NCBI GenBank assembly: GCA_022837505.1
Contig: JALHFZ010000001.1
Coordinates: 14,396 to 78,395 of the forward strand
Origin: Synergistaceae bacterium
GTDB lineage: Bacteria > Synergistota > Synergistia > Synergistales > Aminobacteriaceae
DNA: 64,000 nt
Direction: 5' to 3'
In this document: positions 1-8,531 of the stretch, piece after piece
Position numbering within the stretch: position 1 is the stretch's first letter
Layout of the letters: every line of letters starts with the position of its first letter
The notes under the pieces: generated by a model
What the model saw: only the letters and a program-made list of their open reading frames with translations
What the model was told of the DNA's origin: nothing
The model's database searches: none
Position numbers and translations under genes: made by a program

Positions 1-1768
1 GCCCCTCCCAGTCATCCTTGAGGGCGTTGCGGAGGTCCTTCATGGAGACTGCCCCCTCCTCGAAGACGTGCTTTTTCAGCACGGAGAGGCTGTCCGTGGT
101 GGTTCCGATTCCGCAGCACTGGATATAGTCGGTGTTGTACCGGGGGCCGCCGTCATAGTAATCTTTTCCGCTCTCTATGCAGCCGGCAATGTTCGCTGAA
201 AGATAGGGGGCCGGGGCGTACCGGGCGAACATCCGCTGGATGAAATTATCCGTTTTGATCTTCGTGTCCACCACGTAGGCGAGTTGTTCCTCGAAGGCCT
301 GGTATAGATCAGAGAAGCTTTTGAATAATTCAGGGTCTCCTGTGGTCTTTCCTATTTTCTTTCCCGTCAGGGGGTCGACGCCGTTGTTGAGGGTGAGCTC
401 GAGGATTTTCGGCACATTGAGATAGCCGTGAAGGATATAGGCTTCCTTTCCGAAGGAGCCGGTCTCTATGCAGCCGCTGGTGCCTCCGGTTCTTGCGTCC
501 TCTATCGTTTTCCCCATGCCGAGCTGCTCCATGATGACCGCGTCTGAGCTGAAGGCCGAGGGGTACCCCGAACCCCGTCGCATGACCCTGCAGGCGTGGC
601 GGAGGAAGCGGTCAGGGGTTTTTGAGGAGATATGGACACTCACCTGGGGCTGAAGGAGCTGCAGTTCGTCGAGAACGTCAAGGATAAGGTAGGAGACGTC
701 GCTGACGCCGTCGCTCCCGTCCGCCTTCACTCCCCCGAGGTTGATCTGGGTAAAATCATTGTAGGTGCCGCTTTCGGCGGCAGTCACGCCCACCTTGGGA
801 GGTGCCGGGGTGTTGTTGACCTTGATCCAGAAGCAGGAGAGAAGCTCCTTCGCCTTCTCGGCCGTGAGGGTTCCCTCTTCGGTCCCCTTTTCGTAGAAGG
901 GTGCCAGATGGATGTCCAGATGTCCAGGAGACATGGCGTCCCATCCGTTGAGCTCTGTGATCGTTCCCAGGTGGGTGAACCAGTAGGTCTGGAGGGCCTC
1001 GTGGAAATCCCGGGGGGCATGGGCGGGGACATGGCGGCAGACGTCGGCGATCTTGAGAAGCTCCCCTCGCCTGACCTCGTCCTTTTCAGCCTCGGCCATC
1101 TCTTCAGCCAGGTCGGCATGCCTCTTTGCGAAGAGAATGGACGCGTCGCAGGCAATGTCCATGGCCCTGAGTTCTTCCCGCTTCTCCGCTGCGAAGGGGT
1201 CATTCATCCAGTCAAGATTTTCAATGGCGGTGGCTATTTTCTTCTTCTTCTCCAGCAGCCCTTCTTCGTAGATGGCTCCGTCAAGGGCGGTATGCCCGGG
1301 AGCCCGCTGCTCCATAAATTCGGTAAAACACCCCGCCTGGTAGAGATCCATCCATTCCTCCGGAATATTTGAGAAGATCTTGTCCCGGACGGTGCGCCCC
1401 TTCCAGTAGGGGATGACCTTTTCGCTGTAGAGTTCCCGGTCCCCCGCCTTGACGCGGTAGTGGGTCATGGGGCGGGTATCGAGGATCTCGAAGTCTTCGG
1501 CGGTGTGGCAGTTCAGTTCAGGGAATGTGGAGACAGCCTTGGGAAACTCTCCCCGCTCCCCCACGATCAGCTCCCCGGGGCCGATATAAATGGTCTTTTT
1601 TTCGCACAGGTTTTTGAAGTTAAGTGCCCTCATGACCGGGACCGAATATTTTCCCTCATTCTCTTTATAAAACTCAGTAGTCAGAAGGGCCCGCTCAATG
1701 GATATGCTCGGCTCCGCCTCAAAACTTTCCTTCCTCAGCCGCGCTGTTCTTTCGTTCAATTCTCTCAT
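1..1768 (-). CDS. hypD: Glycyl radical enzyme, probable trans-4-hydroxy-L-proline dehydratase (partial)
   Basis: 589 N-terminal residues are visible; the C-terminal glycyl radical loop lies beyond the left edge. The enzyme should dehydrate trans-4-hydroxy-L-proline to pyrroline-5-carboxylate by radical chemistry. The thiyl-radical site reads GTSGCIETG, with Cys433 and Glu435. His159 (APGHT), Asp277 (NGWD), Ser333, Phe339 and Tyr449 sit exactly one position before the residues I recall for characterised HypD (H160, D278, S334, F340, C434, E436, Y450). That constant offset argues for HypD over glycerol dehydratase or choline lyase. The ATG at 1768 overlaps the activase stop (ATGA). It is the last visible gene of the operon. 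Residue recall from the literature is unverified here. Confidence 0.8.
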   Translation of the reverse strand, partial: MRELNERTARLRKESFEAEPSISIERALLTTEFYKENEGKYSVPVMRALNFKNLCEKKTIYIGPGELIVGERGEFPKAVSTFPELNCHTAEDFEILDTRPMTHYRVKAGDRELYSEKVIPYWKGRTVRDKIFSNIPEEWMDLYQAGCFTEFMEQRAPGHTALDGAIYEEGLLEKKKKIATAIENLDWMNDPFAAEKREELRAMDIACDASILFAKRHADLAEEMAEAEKDEVRRGELLKIADVCRHVPAHAPRDFHEALQTYWFTHLGTITELNGWDAMSPGHLDIHLAPFYEKGTEEGTLTAEKAKELLSCFWIKVNNTPAPPKVGVTAAESGTYNDFTQINLGGVKADGSDGVSDVSYLILDVLDELQLLQPQVSVHISSKTPDRFLRHACRVMRRGSGYPSAFSSDAVIMEQLGMGKTIEDARTGGTSGCIETGSFGKEAYILHGYLNVPKILELTLNNGVDPLTGKKIGKTTGDPELFKSFSDLYQAFEEQLAYVVDTKIKTDNFIQRMFARYAPAPYLSANIAGCIESGKDYYDGGPRYNTDYIQCCGIGTTTDSLSVLKKHVFEEGAVSMKDLRNALKDDWEG

Positions 1769-2700
1769 CCTCCCTTGACCGCCTTGATTCCTCGCGATGC
1801 GAAGACCGCCAGGGCTCTTTCCACTTCCTGCTCGGTAGGGGGCAGAATGCCCTCCATTTTGTACTCCCTTCCGAGATCCCGGTATTTCCCCTTCCCGATG
1901 GAATGATAGGGAAGAATATTTACTCCCGTGAGGGTTGCCAGTTCCGCCGCAATTCCGGCAAGACGCTTCAATGTCTCCTCCGAGTCGTTTATGCCCGGGA
2001 TCAGGGGGATCCGGATATTGATCCCTCCCCTGCCCAGGGATGCGATTTTTTCATCCAGCCGTACAAGGTTCGACAGAATGAGTCCGTTGGAGACGCCCGT
2101 GTACTTTTTGTGCTCTCGAGGATCGGCAAGCTTGAGGTCGAAGAGAAAAAGGTCCGCATATTCCGCCGCCTCCAGAAGGTAATCCAGGGGGGCGCACCCT
2201 GACGTATCAACCGCAGCAGAAATTTCCCTCTCCTTGAGGGCCCTCAGGCAGGACAGAAGAAATTCCGGCTGCATAAAGGGCTCTCCTCCGGAAAAGGTGA
2301 CTCCCCCTCCCGATTTGTCGTAAAAGGGAATATCCTTTTCCGCTTCCTTCACCAGCTCCCGGAGGGTAATCTTTCTGTCGGCAAAATCAATAGCAAGGGT
2401 CGGGCATCTCTCTTCGCAGATCCGGCACCCTCTGCAGAGGGAGGCATCCCGCACCATCCCCCCGTCGCTCTCGCTCCAGGCTCCTTCCGGACAGACCGCA
2501 ATGCACCTTCCGCAACCTATGCACCGGTTCCGGTGCCATGAGAGTACGGGGACGGGCGATATACCCTCGGGGTTGTGGCACCACCAGCAGGAGAGGGGGC
2601 ACCCCTTTAAGAAGAAGGTCGTCCGGATCCCCGGACCGTCGTGAACAGAATACCTTTTAATGTCAAAGAGTACCCCTTCTGTATTTTTTGATAACTCCAT
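1765..2700 (-). CDS. Glycyl radical enzyme activase (radical SAM)
   Basis: A 311-residue radical SAM protein that should install the glycyl radical on the enzyme encoded immediately downstream. The cluster motif CPLSCWWC (CxxxCxxC) lies near residue 34. It is followed by a ferredoxin-like insert with two CxxCxxCxxxCP cysteine sets (CIGCGRCIAVCP and CRGCRICEERCP), as in activases of the PFL2 and HypD type. The GGGVTFSGGEP stretch is the SAM-binding GGE region. The stop codon overlaps the start of the glycyl radical enzyme gene by ATGA, so the two are translationally coupled. The start is the ATG at 2700, seven bases after the ThiS-like gene. Confidence 0.92.
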   Translation of the reverse strand: MELSKNTEGVLFDIKRYSVHDGPGIRTTFFLKGCPLSCWWCHNPEGISPVPVLSWHRNRCIGCGRCIAVCPEGAWSESDGGMVRDASLCRGCRICEERCPTLAIDFADRKITLRELVKEAEKDIPFYDKSGGGVTFSGGEPFMQPEFLLSCLRALKEREISAAVDTSGCAPLDYLLEAAEYADLFLFDLKLADPREHKKYTGVSNGLILSNLVRLDEKIASLGRGGINIRIPLIPGINDSEETLKRLAGIAAELATLTGVNILPYHSIGKGKYRDLGREYKMEGILPPTEQEVERALAVFASRGIKAVKGG

Positions 2701-2707
2701 CCGTCCC

Positions 2708-2905
2708 CTACCCTCCGCTTATCATGTGCAGCACCTGTACATCAGCACCGTCTTCAATGCAGACCTTTTCAAACTGGTCGTTTCTGTAGGGCGTACCGTC
2801 AATCCAGACAGCAATCATCCGGAAAGTATATCCGCACTCGTCCAGAAGGGTCTGAATGGTCATCCCCTTCCGCCAGGGGATTTCCTTTCCGTTGACCAGG
2901 ATCAT
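2708..2905 (-). CDS. ThiS/MoaD-like sulfur carrier
   Basis: A 65-residue beta-grasp protein ending in ISGG, the C-terminal diglycine that ThiS and MoaD family carriers use as a thiocarboxylate. It lies directly between the aldehyde:ferredoxin oxidoreductase and the activase and overlaps the oxidoreductase stop by ATGA. Small MoaD homologues next to such oxidoreductases are thought to help make the pterin dithiolene of the tungsten cofactor, and that is the likely job here. A role in thiamine synthesis is less likely because no thi genes are nearby. Confidence 0.8.
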   Translation of the reverse strand: MILVNGKEIPWRKGMTIQTLLDECGYTFRMIAVWIDGTPYRNDQFEKVCIEDGADVQVLHMISGG

Positions 2906-5052
2906 CCCCGGCGTTCGAGAACGTCGAGCACCTCGGGATAATCGATGCCGAGCCGCTTCACCGTCTCAATTGTAGGAATGCCCTCAGGGGTCCACCCCCG
3001 TCGTTCGTAGACGGCGTCCACAAGTTTCTCCCATTCCCGCCTTCTGTGGGCCTGAAGAAGGGAGATTTTCTCCTCCACGGGAAGTCCCTCGGGATCATGC
3101 CCCGCCTCTTTCAGTTTTCCGTCGAAATATTCGCTCCGGGCTTCCCATTCGTCAGGGAAGACCGGACCAAGGGCTCTGTCGGGGATGTTGTGATATTGGC
3201 GGGTTCCCTTGCCCATCCGGAGATTGAAGATTCTCTCATAATTATACACTCTTTCGGACTGGAGGATCATCTCCTCCCTGCTGAGGGGCTTTCCCGTCAC
3301 GCCCTCGTAGATCTCAAGGTAGTTCTGCACATGTTCCGGAACCTTGGCGGCCTCGATCCCCTTGTAGCGGATACGGTTGTCCGAGGGTTCCACATCGTTC
3401 CAGGGAAGCTTGCAGACCCCCACAAGGGAAAACCACAGGCGGAAGTTCGGGAAGTAGAAGAGGGCCTCAGCCTTGTCCTCGAAGGTGGGCAGCTGTTTGT
3501 TGACCATATCCATGAAAATGAGCCAGGCCTCGTCGTGCTGCGGTCCCTTGAGGGTGAGGAAATACCCTCCCCACTGGGCCATGGACTCCTGGCAGCGGTA
3601 CTGGGAGACCTCAAGCCCCTGTCCCTCCATGCCGATCCGTTCCATGATCTCCCGGTCGGCGCCGTATTTATCGGCGAAGAGGGTTTTCATCCTGCGGATT
3701 CCCTGGCTGACGACATTGGCGAAGTCGTCCCGGCCGTCCATCATCCGGTGGATAAGTTCAAGGAGGTCGTCTTTGGCTCCGAAGTTCAGCTCGAGCCCGT
3801 TGGTGTGCTCTTCCGTAATGAGGCCCAGTTCGAAGCACTCGCAGACGAAGGCAAGGCCCGTCCCGAGGGAGATGGTGTCGAGGGCGTAATGGTCTGCGTA
3901 GAAATTGGCCTCGATGGTCCACAGGGGATCAAAAATCCCCACGTTCGGCCCGAGGCTTGCCGCCGTCTCATATTCCGGGCCGTCAACGGTGACCTTCTGC
4001 CCCCTGCAGGGACCGGTGAGCAGCTCGAACCCATCCACAGCCTTGGCGCAGGCCAGAGAGCAGCCGTACCAGCAGCCGTCGGCATACCCCTGGGTGAAGC
4101 CGTACCGCACGGGGTCGATCTCCATAATATCTTCATGCCGCCCGAACTTGAAGTTGTTCACCGGCAATATGTCATAGTCGTTCATCACGAGGTTCAGGTG
4201 GGCCGTCCCGATCTTGCGCATAAGGCACTGGACGTCGTCGTTCTGACGGATTTCCCGGTGGAGTTTCGTTCCGACCTTCTGGAGCACGGAGAGATCCGCC
4301 GGGTTGTTCTCCGTGCCTGAGAAATTCCGCTTCTTCACCACAAGGGCGAGTATTTTTTTATCCCGGAGGACCGTACCGCCGCCCCCCCGTCCTGCCTGCT
4401 TGAGCCTGGGCAGCCCGCGCCGGGGGTCGTAGAAGCTGAAGTTGAGTGCCCCCCACCAGCTGTGTTCCGCCGCTTCCCCCGAGGAGATCACCGAGATGTT
4501 CCGTTTATCCTCTTCATTTTCCGCGAAATGATCGTGGAGAGCTTCAGTAACGGTATAGGAATTCCGGTCCTCCGGCTCCCAGGCGAAGAGGCGGACAACT
4601 CCTTCATCCCCGTCGATAAAGAGCACTACGTTTTCCGACGCCTTGCCCGAGACGGAGAGGGCGTCGAACCCCGAGGCCTTCATAAATGGGCCGAAGTACC
4701 CGCCGGCGTTGCTGTTGTAGGTCTGTCCCGTCAGAGGGGACAGAAAGACCGTATAGGTTTTGCCCGTTCCGGGGTACTGGGTGATGCCGCAGATAGGCCC
4801 GCCGGAGATGACGAGGGCATTCTCCGGGTCATCCCATTTCGACCGGGGAGTGACTTTATCCCAGAGGATCTTGAGTCCGAACCCCCTGCCTCCCGTAAAC
4901 TTTTCGATCATATCCTCGCTTACCGGGAGGACATCACATGAAAAAGCCCCGTCCTCCCTGCCCAGATCCACGGAAAGAAATTCCTTCGAGTAGCCCCGGT
5001 AGAGTTTTTTCGGCTCATACTTCCATTCGGCGAGCAGTCTCATCTCCTCCAT
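2902..5052 (-). CDS. Aldehyde:ferredoxin oxidoreductase family tungsten enzyme
   Basis: A 716-residue protein of the AOR family, which oxidises aldehydes to acids using a tungsten bis-pterin and one [4Fe-4S] cluster and reduces ferredoxin. The N-terminal domain has TGGRGFGLKILWD and NALVISGGPICG, typical of the pterin-binding half. Cluster ligands are visible in DGCWYGCSLACAK near residue 320 and in LVGVCKLPWN in the C-terminal third. The start at 5052 is preceded by AAGGAGG with good spacing, four bases after the ferredoxin stop. The substrate is unknown. The hydroxyproline/proline context suggests glutamate 5-semialdehyde, but that is inference. AOR-like members with other substrates cannot be excluded. 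Confidence 0.88.
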   Translation of the reverse strand: MEEMRLLAEWKYEPKKLYRGYSKEFLSVDLGREDGAFSCDVLPVSEDMIEKFTGGRGFGLKILWDKVTPRSKWDDPENALVISGGPICGITQYPGTGKTYTVFLSPLTGQTYNSNAGGYFGPFMKASGFDALSVSGKASENVVLFIDGDEGVVRLFAWEPEDRNSYTVTEALHDHFAENEEDKRNISVISSGEAAEHSWWGALNFSFYDPRRGLPRLKQAGRGGGGTVLRDKKILALVVKKRNFSGTENNPADLSVLQKVGTKLHREIRQNDDVQCLMRKIGTAHLNLVMNDYDILPVNNFKFGRHEDIMEIDPVRYGFTQGYADGCWYGCSLACAKAVDGFELLTGPCRGQKVTVDGPEYETAASLGPNVGIFDPLWTIEANFYADHYALDTISLGTGLAFVCECFELGLITEEHTNGLELNFGAKDDLLELIHRMMDGRDDFANVVSQGIRRMKTLFADKYGADREIMERIGMEGQGLEVSQYRCQESMAQWGGYFLTLKGPQHDEAWLIFMDMVNKQLPTFEDKAEALFYFPNFRLWFSLVGVCKLPWNDVEPSDNRIRYKGIEAAKVPEHVQNYLEIYEGVTGKPLSREEMILQSERVYNYERIFNLRMGKGTRQYHNIPDRALGPVFPDEWEARSEYFDGKLKEAGHDPEGLPVEEKISLLQAHRRREWEKLVDAVYERRGWTPEGIPTIETVKRLGIDYPEVLDVLERRG

Positions 5053-5055
5053 GGT

Positions 5056-5448
5056 CTAGGCCTCCTTCTCTTCGACAATGGACAGAACGTCCTGAGGACA
5101 GGCCTTGACGCAGATTCCGCAGGCCACACACTTGAAGGGAGAGGGGATGTCAGAGGAGAAGAACATGGACGCCGACGGGCAGAACTCGACGCATATAAGG
5201 CAGGAAGTGCACCTATCCCTTCGGATCTGGACAACGCCGTTTTTATCCCGCTCAAGGGCCATGGAGGAGCATACGGCGATGCATCCTCCGCACTGGTTGC
5301 ACACCTTGATATCCGGCAGACCGGTGACGTTGTTCACGGAAATGCGGGAGAGGGCCGGGTCGTCCTTTTTCGCCCATGCCTTCGAACAGGCGGCCATGCA
5401 CGAACCGCACATTGTACAGCGGTCAAGCCTGTATTTCAGAAATTTCAT
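5056..5448 (-). CDS. Four-cluster 4Fe-4S ferredoxin subunit
   Basis: A 130-residue ferredoxin with four CxxCxxCxxxC-type cysteine groups (CTMCGSCMAAC, CNQCGGCIAVC, CTSCLICVEFC, CVACGICVKAC), so it could carry four [4Fe-4S] clusters. It directly precedes the aldehyde oxidoreductase gene with three bases between them. Comparable polyferredoxins act as the electron-transfer subunit of AOR-type enzymes, passing electrons to ferredoxin or a partner oxidoreductase. It has no signal peptide or membrane segment and should be cytoplasmic. Confidence 0.88.
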   Translation of the reverse strand: MKFLKYRLDRCTMCGSCMAACSKAWAKKDDPALSRISVNNVTGLPDIKVCNQCGGCIAVCSSMALERDKNGVVQIRRDRCTSCLICVEFCPSASMFFSSDIPSPFKCVACGICVKACPQDVLSIVEEKEA

Positions 5449-5474
5449 GGAAACACTCCTTTTGTGTTAATTTT

Positions 5475-6623
5475 CTATACCACGTTGGACTCTCTGATAT
5501 GCTCTCCCCGGGCGAACCGGCGGTAGTCGAGCATGGAAAAATCGATATCCGGCCTCTGCCCCGTGAGATGCTGGGCGAGGATCTTCCCGGCCACGGGAGC
5601 CAGCATGAAGCCATGGCCCGAATACCCCGTGGAATGGTAGAAATTTTTGACATCCGTTTCGCCGATGATGGGCTGGGCGTCCGGTGTCATATCATACATT
5701 CCCGACCAGTGCCTTGCAATCCGGATCCCCCTGGTCCTCGGGAGAAGGCGGGCCAGAATGGCCGACATGGCCTCGATAAATTGCCAGGTAGTCTTCATCT
5801 CATAGTCCTCGGGGTGCCCTTCCGGGCTCATGCCGCAGATGATCGAGCCGTGGGGGCGCTGCTGGATGTAGTAATTGCCGGAAAAGCTCATGAGCATGCA
5901 GGGGCATACCCCCGGGGCGACAGGCTCCGTGATCATGATCTCGTGCCGTTCACCCCAGTTGGGAAGGTCTATCCCCGCCATCTTCGCGATGAACTGGGCG
6001 TAGGCTCCGGCGCAGTTGATCACCAGGGGGGCAAGAATCTCCCCCTTGTCGGTCAGGACTCCCCTGACGGTGTTGTCCTCCACAAGGATTCCCGTGCAGG
6101 CCGTATGGCGGAAGCAGCGTACGCCGAGCCGCTTGGCCGCCTCCATGTAGGCGAAGGTGGTCAGGAAGGGGTCGGCATGGCCGTCCCGGGCGTGAAAGAA
6201 AAAAGCCAGGGCGTCATCGGCCGCGAGGCCCGGGCAGATTTTCCGGGCTTCCGAAAGGGTGACCATGCGGGATTCGATCCCCAGGGAGTTTTGCAGCACC
6301 ATCCCCCTGCGGAGGGTCTCCACCTCCTCGGGAGTATAGGCCACAAGGAGGTACCCCCCCTGATTCAGCCCTATATCCATCCCCAGCTCCTGATCGAGCT
6401 GCTCGAAGATGTCGAGGGCCGCTACTCCCAGGCGGCAGTTCATCTCCGTCCCCCACTGGGCACGGATTCCCGCTCCGCAGCGGCCGGTAGATCCCCCGCA
6501 GATGGTGTCTTTCTCCAGGAGGACGATATTCTTCATTCCGTTTTTAGCGAGATAGTAGGCCGTTGAAGCGCCGATAATGCCTCCCCCTATGATGACTGCG
6601 TCGGCCCTGTTCTTCCATTCCAT
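5475..6623 (-). CDS. FAD-dependent amine/imino acid dehydrogenase (DadA/SoxB-type), catalytic subunit
   Basis: A 382-residue glycine oxidase/D-amino-acid oxidase-like flavoprotein. The N-terminus carries the dinucleotide-binding motif ADAVIIGGGIIGASTAYYLA. The C-terminus has TPDAQPIIG and YHSTGYSGHGFMLAP, which is typical of this fold. The ATG at 6623 shares its A with the preceding TGA stop. The gene order with two ferredoxin-like proteins, a second flavoprotein and a 2Fe-2S protein matches dye-linked L-proline dehydrogenase, D-hydroxyproline dehydrogenase, opine oxidase and HcnABC complexes. This would be the subunit oxidising the C-N bond. Proline or hydroxyproline is the favoured substrate because of hypD downstream, but it is not proven by the sequence. 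Confidence 0.82.
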   Translation of the reverse strand: MEWKNRADAVIIGGGIIGASTAYYLAKNGMKNIVLLEKDTICGGSTGRCGAGIRAQWGTEMNCRLGVAALDIFEQLDQELGMDIGLNQGGYLLVAYTPEEVETLRRGMVLQNSLGIESRMVTLSEARKICPGLAADDALAFFFHARDGHADPFLTTFAYMEAAKRLGVRCFRHTACTGILVEDNTVRGVLTDKGEILAPLVINCAGAYAQFIAKMAGIDLPNWGERHEIMITEPVAPGVCPCMLMSFSGNYYIQQRPHGSIICGMSPEGHPEDYEMKTTWQFIEAMSAILARLLPRTRGIRIARHWSGMYDMTPDAQPIIGETDVKNFYHSTGYSGHGFMLAPVAGKILAQHLTGQRPDIDFSMLDYRRFARGEHIRESNVV

Positions 6624-6919
6624 CACTCTTCTCCTCCCTCTGCGAGAAGGCTGATCTTTATGGGCTTCACCGGAGGCCGCACTGTCGCCGGGTGAATCTC
6701 GGTAATGGGCTTCCCGGTCTTTCTGGCGATCTCCCTCAGGAGTATATCCTGGCATCCCCGTCCCTGGCACGGGCCCATTCCGACCCGCAGAACCCTTTTG
6801 AGCTCCTCTACGGTGTCATACCCTTTTTCGATCCATTCATCGATCTCTTCAAGGGTAACCTCTTCGCATCGGCACACATAGATGGGTTCCTGGATTTCTT
6901 TTTTGTCGGCCATGGTCAT
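6623..6919 (-). CDS. BFD-like [2Fe-2S] subunit of the dehydrogenase complex
   Basis: A 98-residue protein with the bacterioferritin-associated-ferredoxin-like pattern VCRCEEV followed by GPCQGRGCQ, giving the CxC...CxxxxC ligands of a [2Fe-2S] cluster. In related dye-linked dehydrogenases this domain is either a small separate subunit or fused to the second flavoprotein. The chosen ATG at 6919 overlaps the upstream stop as ATGA; a second in-frame ATG at 6913 is an alternative. It is coupled to the catalytic subunit by a one-base stop/start overlap. Confidence 0.8.
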   Translation of the reverse strand: MTMADKKEIQEPIYVCRCEEVTLEEIDEWIEKGYDTVEELKRVLRVGMGPCQGRGCQDILLREIARKTGKPITEIHPATVRPPVKPIKISLLAEGGEE

Positions 6920-7422
6920 TTCACCACCCTTATGGCGCGGAATTCCCGCACGAGATTCTTCGGTGCCGACACATGGATAACATAGGTCCGGTCCTTCCGG
7001 GGCTGGGTAATGTTCTCCACCGTCCCCTCGGCGATGCATTTTCCTTCCCGGTCCAGACAGAGGACTTTTTCCCCCTTGACAGGCAGGGGGAGCATTTCGT
7101 AGGGAAGCTTATACAAAGCCAGATCGTCCGAAAAAGTGAGGTCGATGACAAAGCAGGCCAGTCCGGGGCAGGAGGCGACGCAGAGGGTGCACCCCGTACA
7201 TTTTGAATGATCCACCGACGGGGTATCGTTGATATCGCTGAAGGGCCGTATGGCCCCGGTGGGACAGCTCGTGGCGCAGGGATTGCAAGGAATGCGCTGA
7301 GGGCATTCCACCACAACGAGACCACCCTTCTTGTTCTTCCAGAGTTCTTCCGGAGGGAGGATGGCCCCTTCCCGTTCTTCGGTCAGGATGCCGCTGTTGA
7401 AAAGCATTTCTTTGTCATCCAT
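6916..7422 (-). CDS. 4Fe-4S dicluster subunit of the dehydrogenase complex
   Basis: A 168-residue protein with two cysteine groups, CNPCATSCPTGAI and CTGCTLCVASCPGLAC, followed by a C-terminal beta-rich stretch of about 70 residues without cysteines. Proteins of this type sit between the two flavoproteins in proline and opine dehydrogenase operons and probably wire electrons between their flavins and an external acceptor. The gene overlaps both neighbours, by 8 bases upstream and by ATGA downstream, so the five genes form one translational unit. Confidence 0.75.
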   Translation of the reverse strand: MDDKEMLFNSGILTEEREGAILPPEELWKNKKGGLVVVECPQRIPCNPCATSCPTGAIRPFSDINDTPSVDHSKCTGCTLCVASCPGLACFVIDLTFSDDLALYKLPYEMLPLPVKGEKVLCLDREGKCIAEGTVENITQPRKDRTYVIHVSAPKNLVREFRAIRVVK

Positions 7423-8524
7423 TATGTACAGCCTCCCAATCCTCGGTCAGGACGCAGGTCAAACCCTGACAGATCCTCTTTCCGGCCTCTCCCGACCGAA
7501 GGGCCTGAAGACGCCCCCAATATTCCTCGAGTCTTCCGTGCTCCGTGGGATATCCGAGGCTCTTCAGGGCGGAAAGGCCGGCCACCCGCCCCTCCACCAT
7601 GGCGGCGCTCGCCTCCTCAATGCCGCTCGCGTCGCCGGCAGTGAAGAACTTCGGGTTTGAGGTCTGCATGGAACTGTCCCTCCGGGCGACATTGCCGCAG
7701 AGCTCGGGGACGTACATCATCTCACACCCCGCCTGGGAGAGGATTTCCGTGGTCGGCGTCAGACCGACGGCGATGCAGATCACGTCGCAGTCGATTTTCT
7801 TTTCCTCGCCGACGGGCTCGAACCGTTCGTTCAGTTCAGTGATCATGGCTCCTGTAATGATCTCGTCGCCGAGGGCGCGTTTTATGGAATGGCGCAGCAG
7901 GATCGGAACGCCCATTCTCCGCACCTTGGCGGCATGAACCCAGTAGCCGCCGACTTTGGGCGCCGCTTCCACGATGGCCGCCACTTCAACCCCTGCCTGC
8001 ATGAGCTGATAGCTGACGATAAGGCCTATATTGCCCGCACCCACCATAAGGACCCGCTTCCCCGGAACGACTCCGTAGACGTTCATGATCGTCTGTACCG
8101 CTCCCGCCCCGTAAACGCCGGGCAGGTCGTTGTTCACGAAGGGAATCAGCCGCTCCTGGGCGCCCGTGGCGACTATGGCCCGATCCGCCTTTATGGTGAA
8201 AAACTCATCCTCATCCCGCATGGCGGTAAAGGTGTCATCCTCCGAATAATACCCTGTGACGGTTGTGTTGGTGTGGATTTCAATATTTTCTTTGCAGGAT
8301 TCCATTTCCTTCAGCAGAATGTCGGCTATTTTGAACCCCCGGGTTCCCGCATATTCATCCTTGCTTCCGAAGAACTTGTGGGTCTGCTTTACGAGCTGTC
8401 CCCCCAGATGCAGGTCGCTTTCCAGAATCATGACCTTTGCCCCCGCTGCCGCGGCCTCCGCCGCCGCGCTGAGACCTGCCGCTCCTCCCCCGATGACGAG
8501 AATCTCTGTCTCGAGCCGTTTCAT
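7415..8524 (-). CDS. NAD(P)/FAD-dependent oxidoreductase subunit (SoxA/HcnB-like)
   Basis: A 369-residue pyridine-nucleotide disulfide oxidoreductase-fold protein. The FAD motif VIGGGAAGLSAA is at the N-terminus. A second Rossmann motif, VLMVGAGNIGLIVSYQL, lies near residue 160. ATGAQER and FTAGDASGIEEA complete the fold. It corresponds to the alpha-type subunit of heteromeric dye-linked proline dehydrogenase, LhpE-type and HcnB proteins, which hand electrons from the catalytic flavoprotein to an acceptor. The start ATG at 8524 is chosen because the upstream 2Fe-2S gene ends at 8532; a longer in-frame extension would overlap that gene. Confidence 0.82.
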   Translation of the reverse strand: MKRLETEILVIGGGAAGLSAAAEAAAAGAKVMILESDLHLGGQLVKQTHKFFGSKDEYAGTRGFKIADILLKEMESCKENIEIHTNTTVTGYYSEDDTFTAMRDEDEFFTIKADRAIVATGAQERLIPFVNNDLPGVYGAGAVQTIMNVYGVVPGKRVLMVGAGNIGLIVSYQLMQAGVEVAAIVEAAPKVGGYWVHAAKVRRMGVPILLRHSIKRALGDEIITGAMITELNERFEPVGEEKKIDCDVICIAVGLTPTTEILSQAGCEMMYVPELCGNVARRDSSMQTSNPKFFTAGDASGIEEASAAMVEGRVAGLSALKSLGYPTEHGRLEEYWGRLQALRSGEAGKRICQGLTCVLTEDWEAVHNG

Positions 8525-8531
8525 GATCTTC

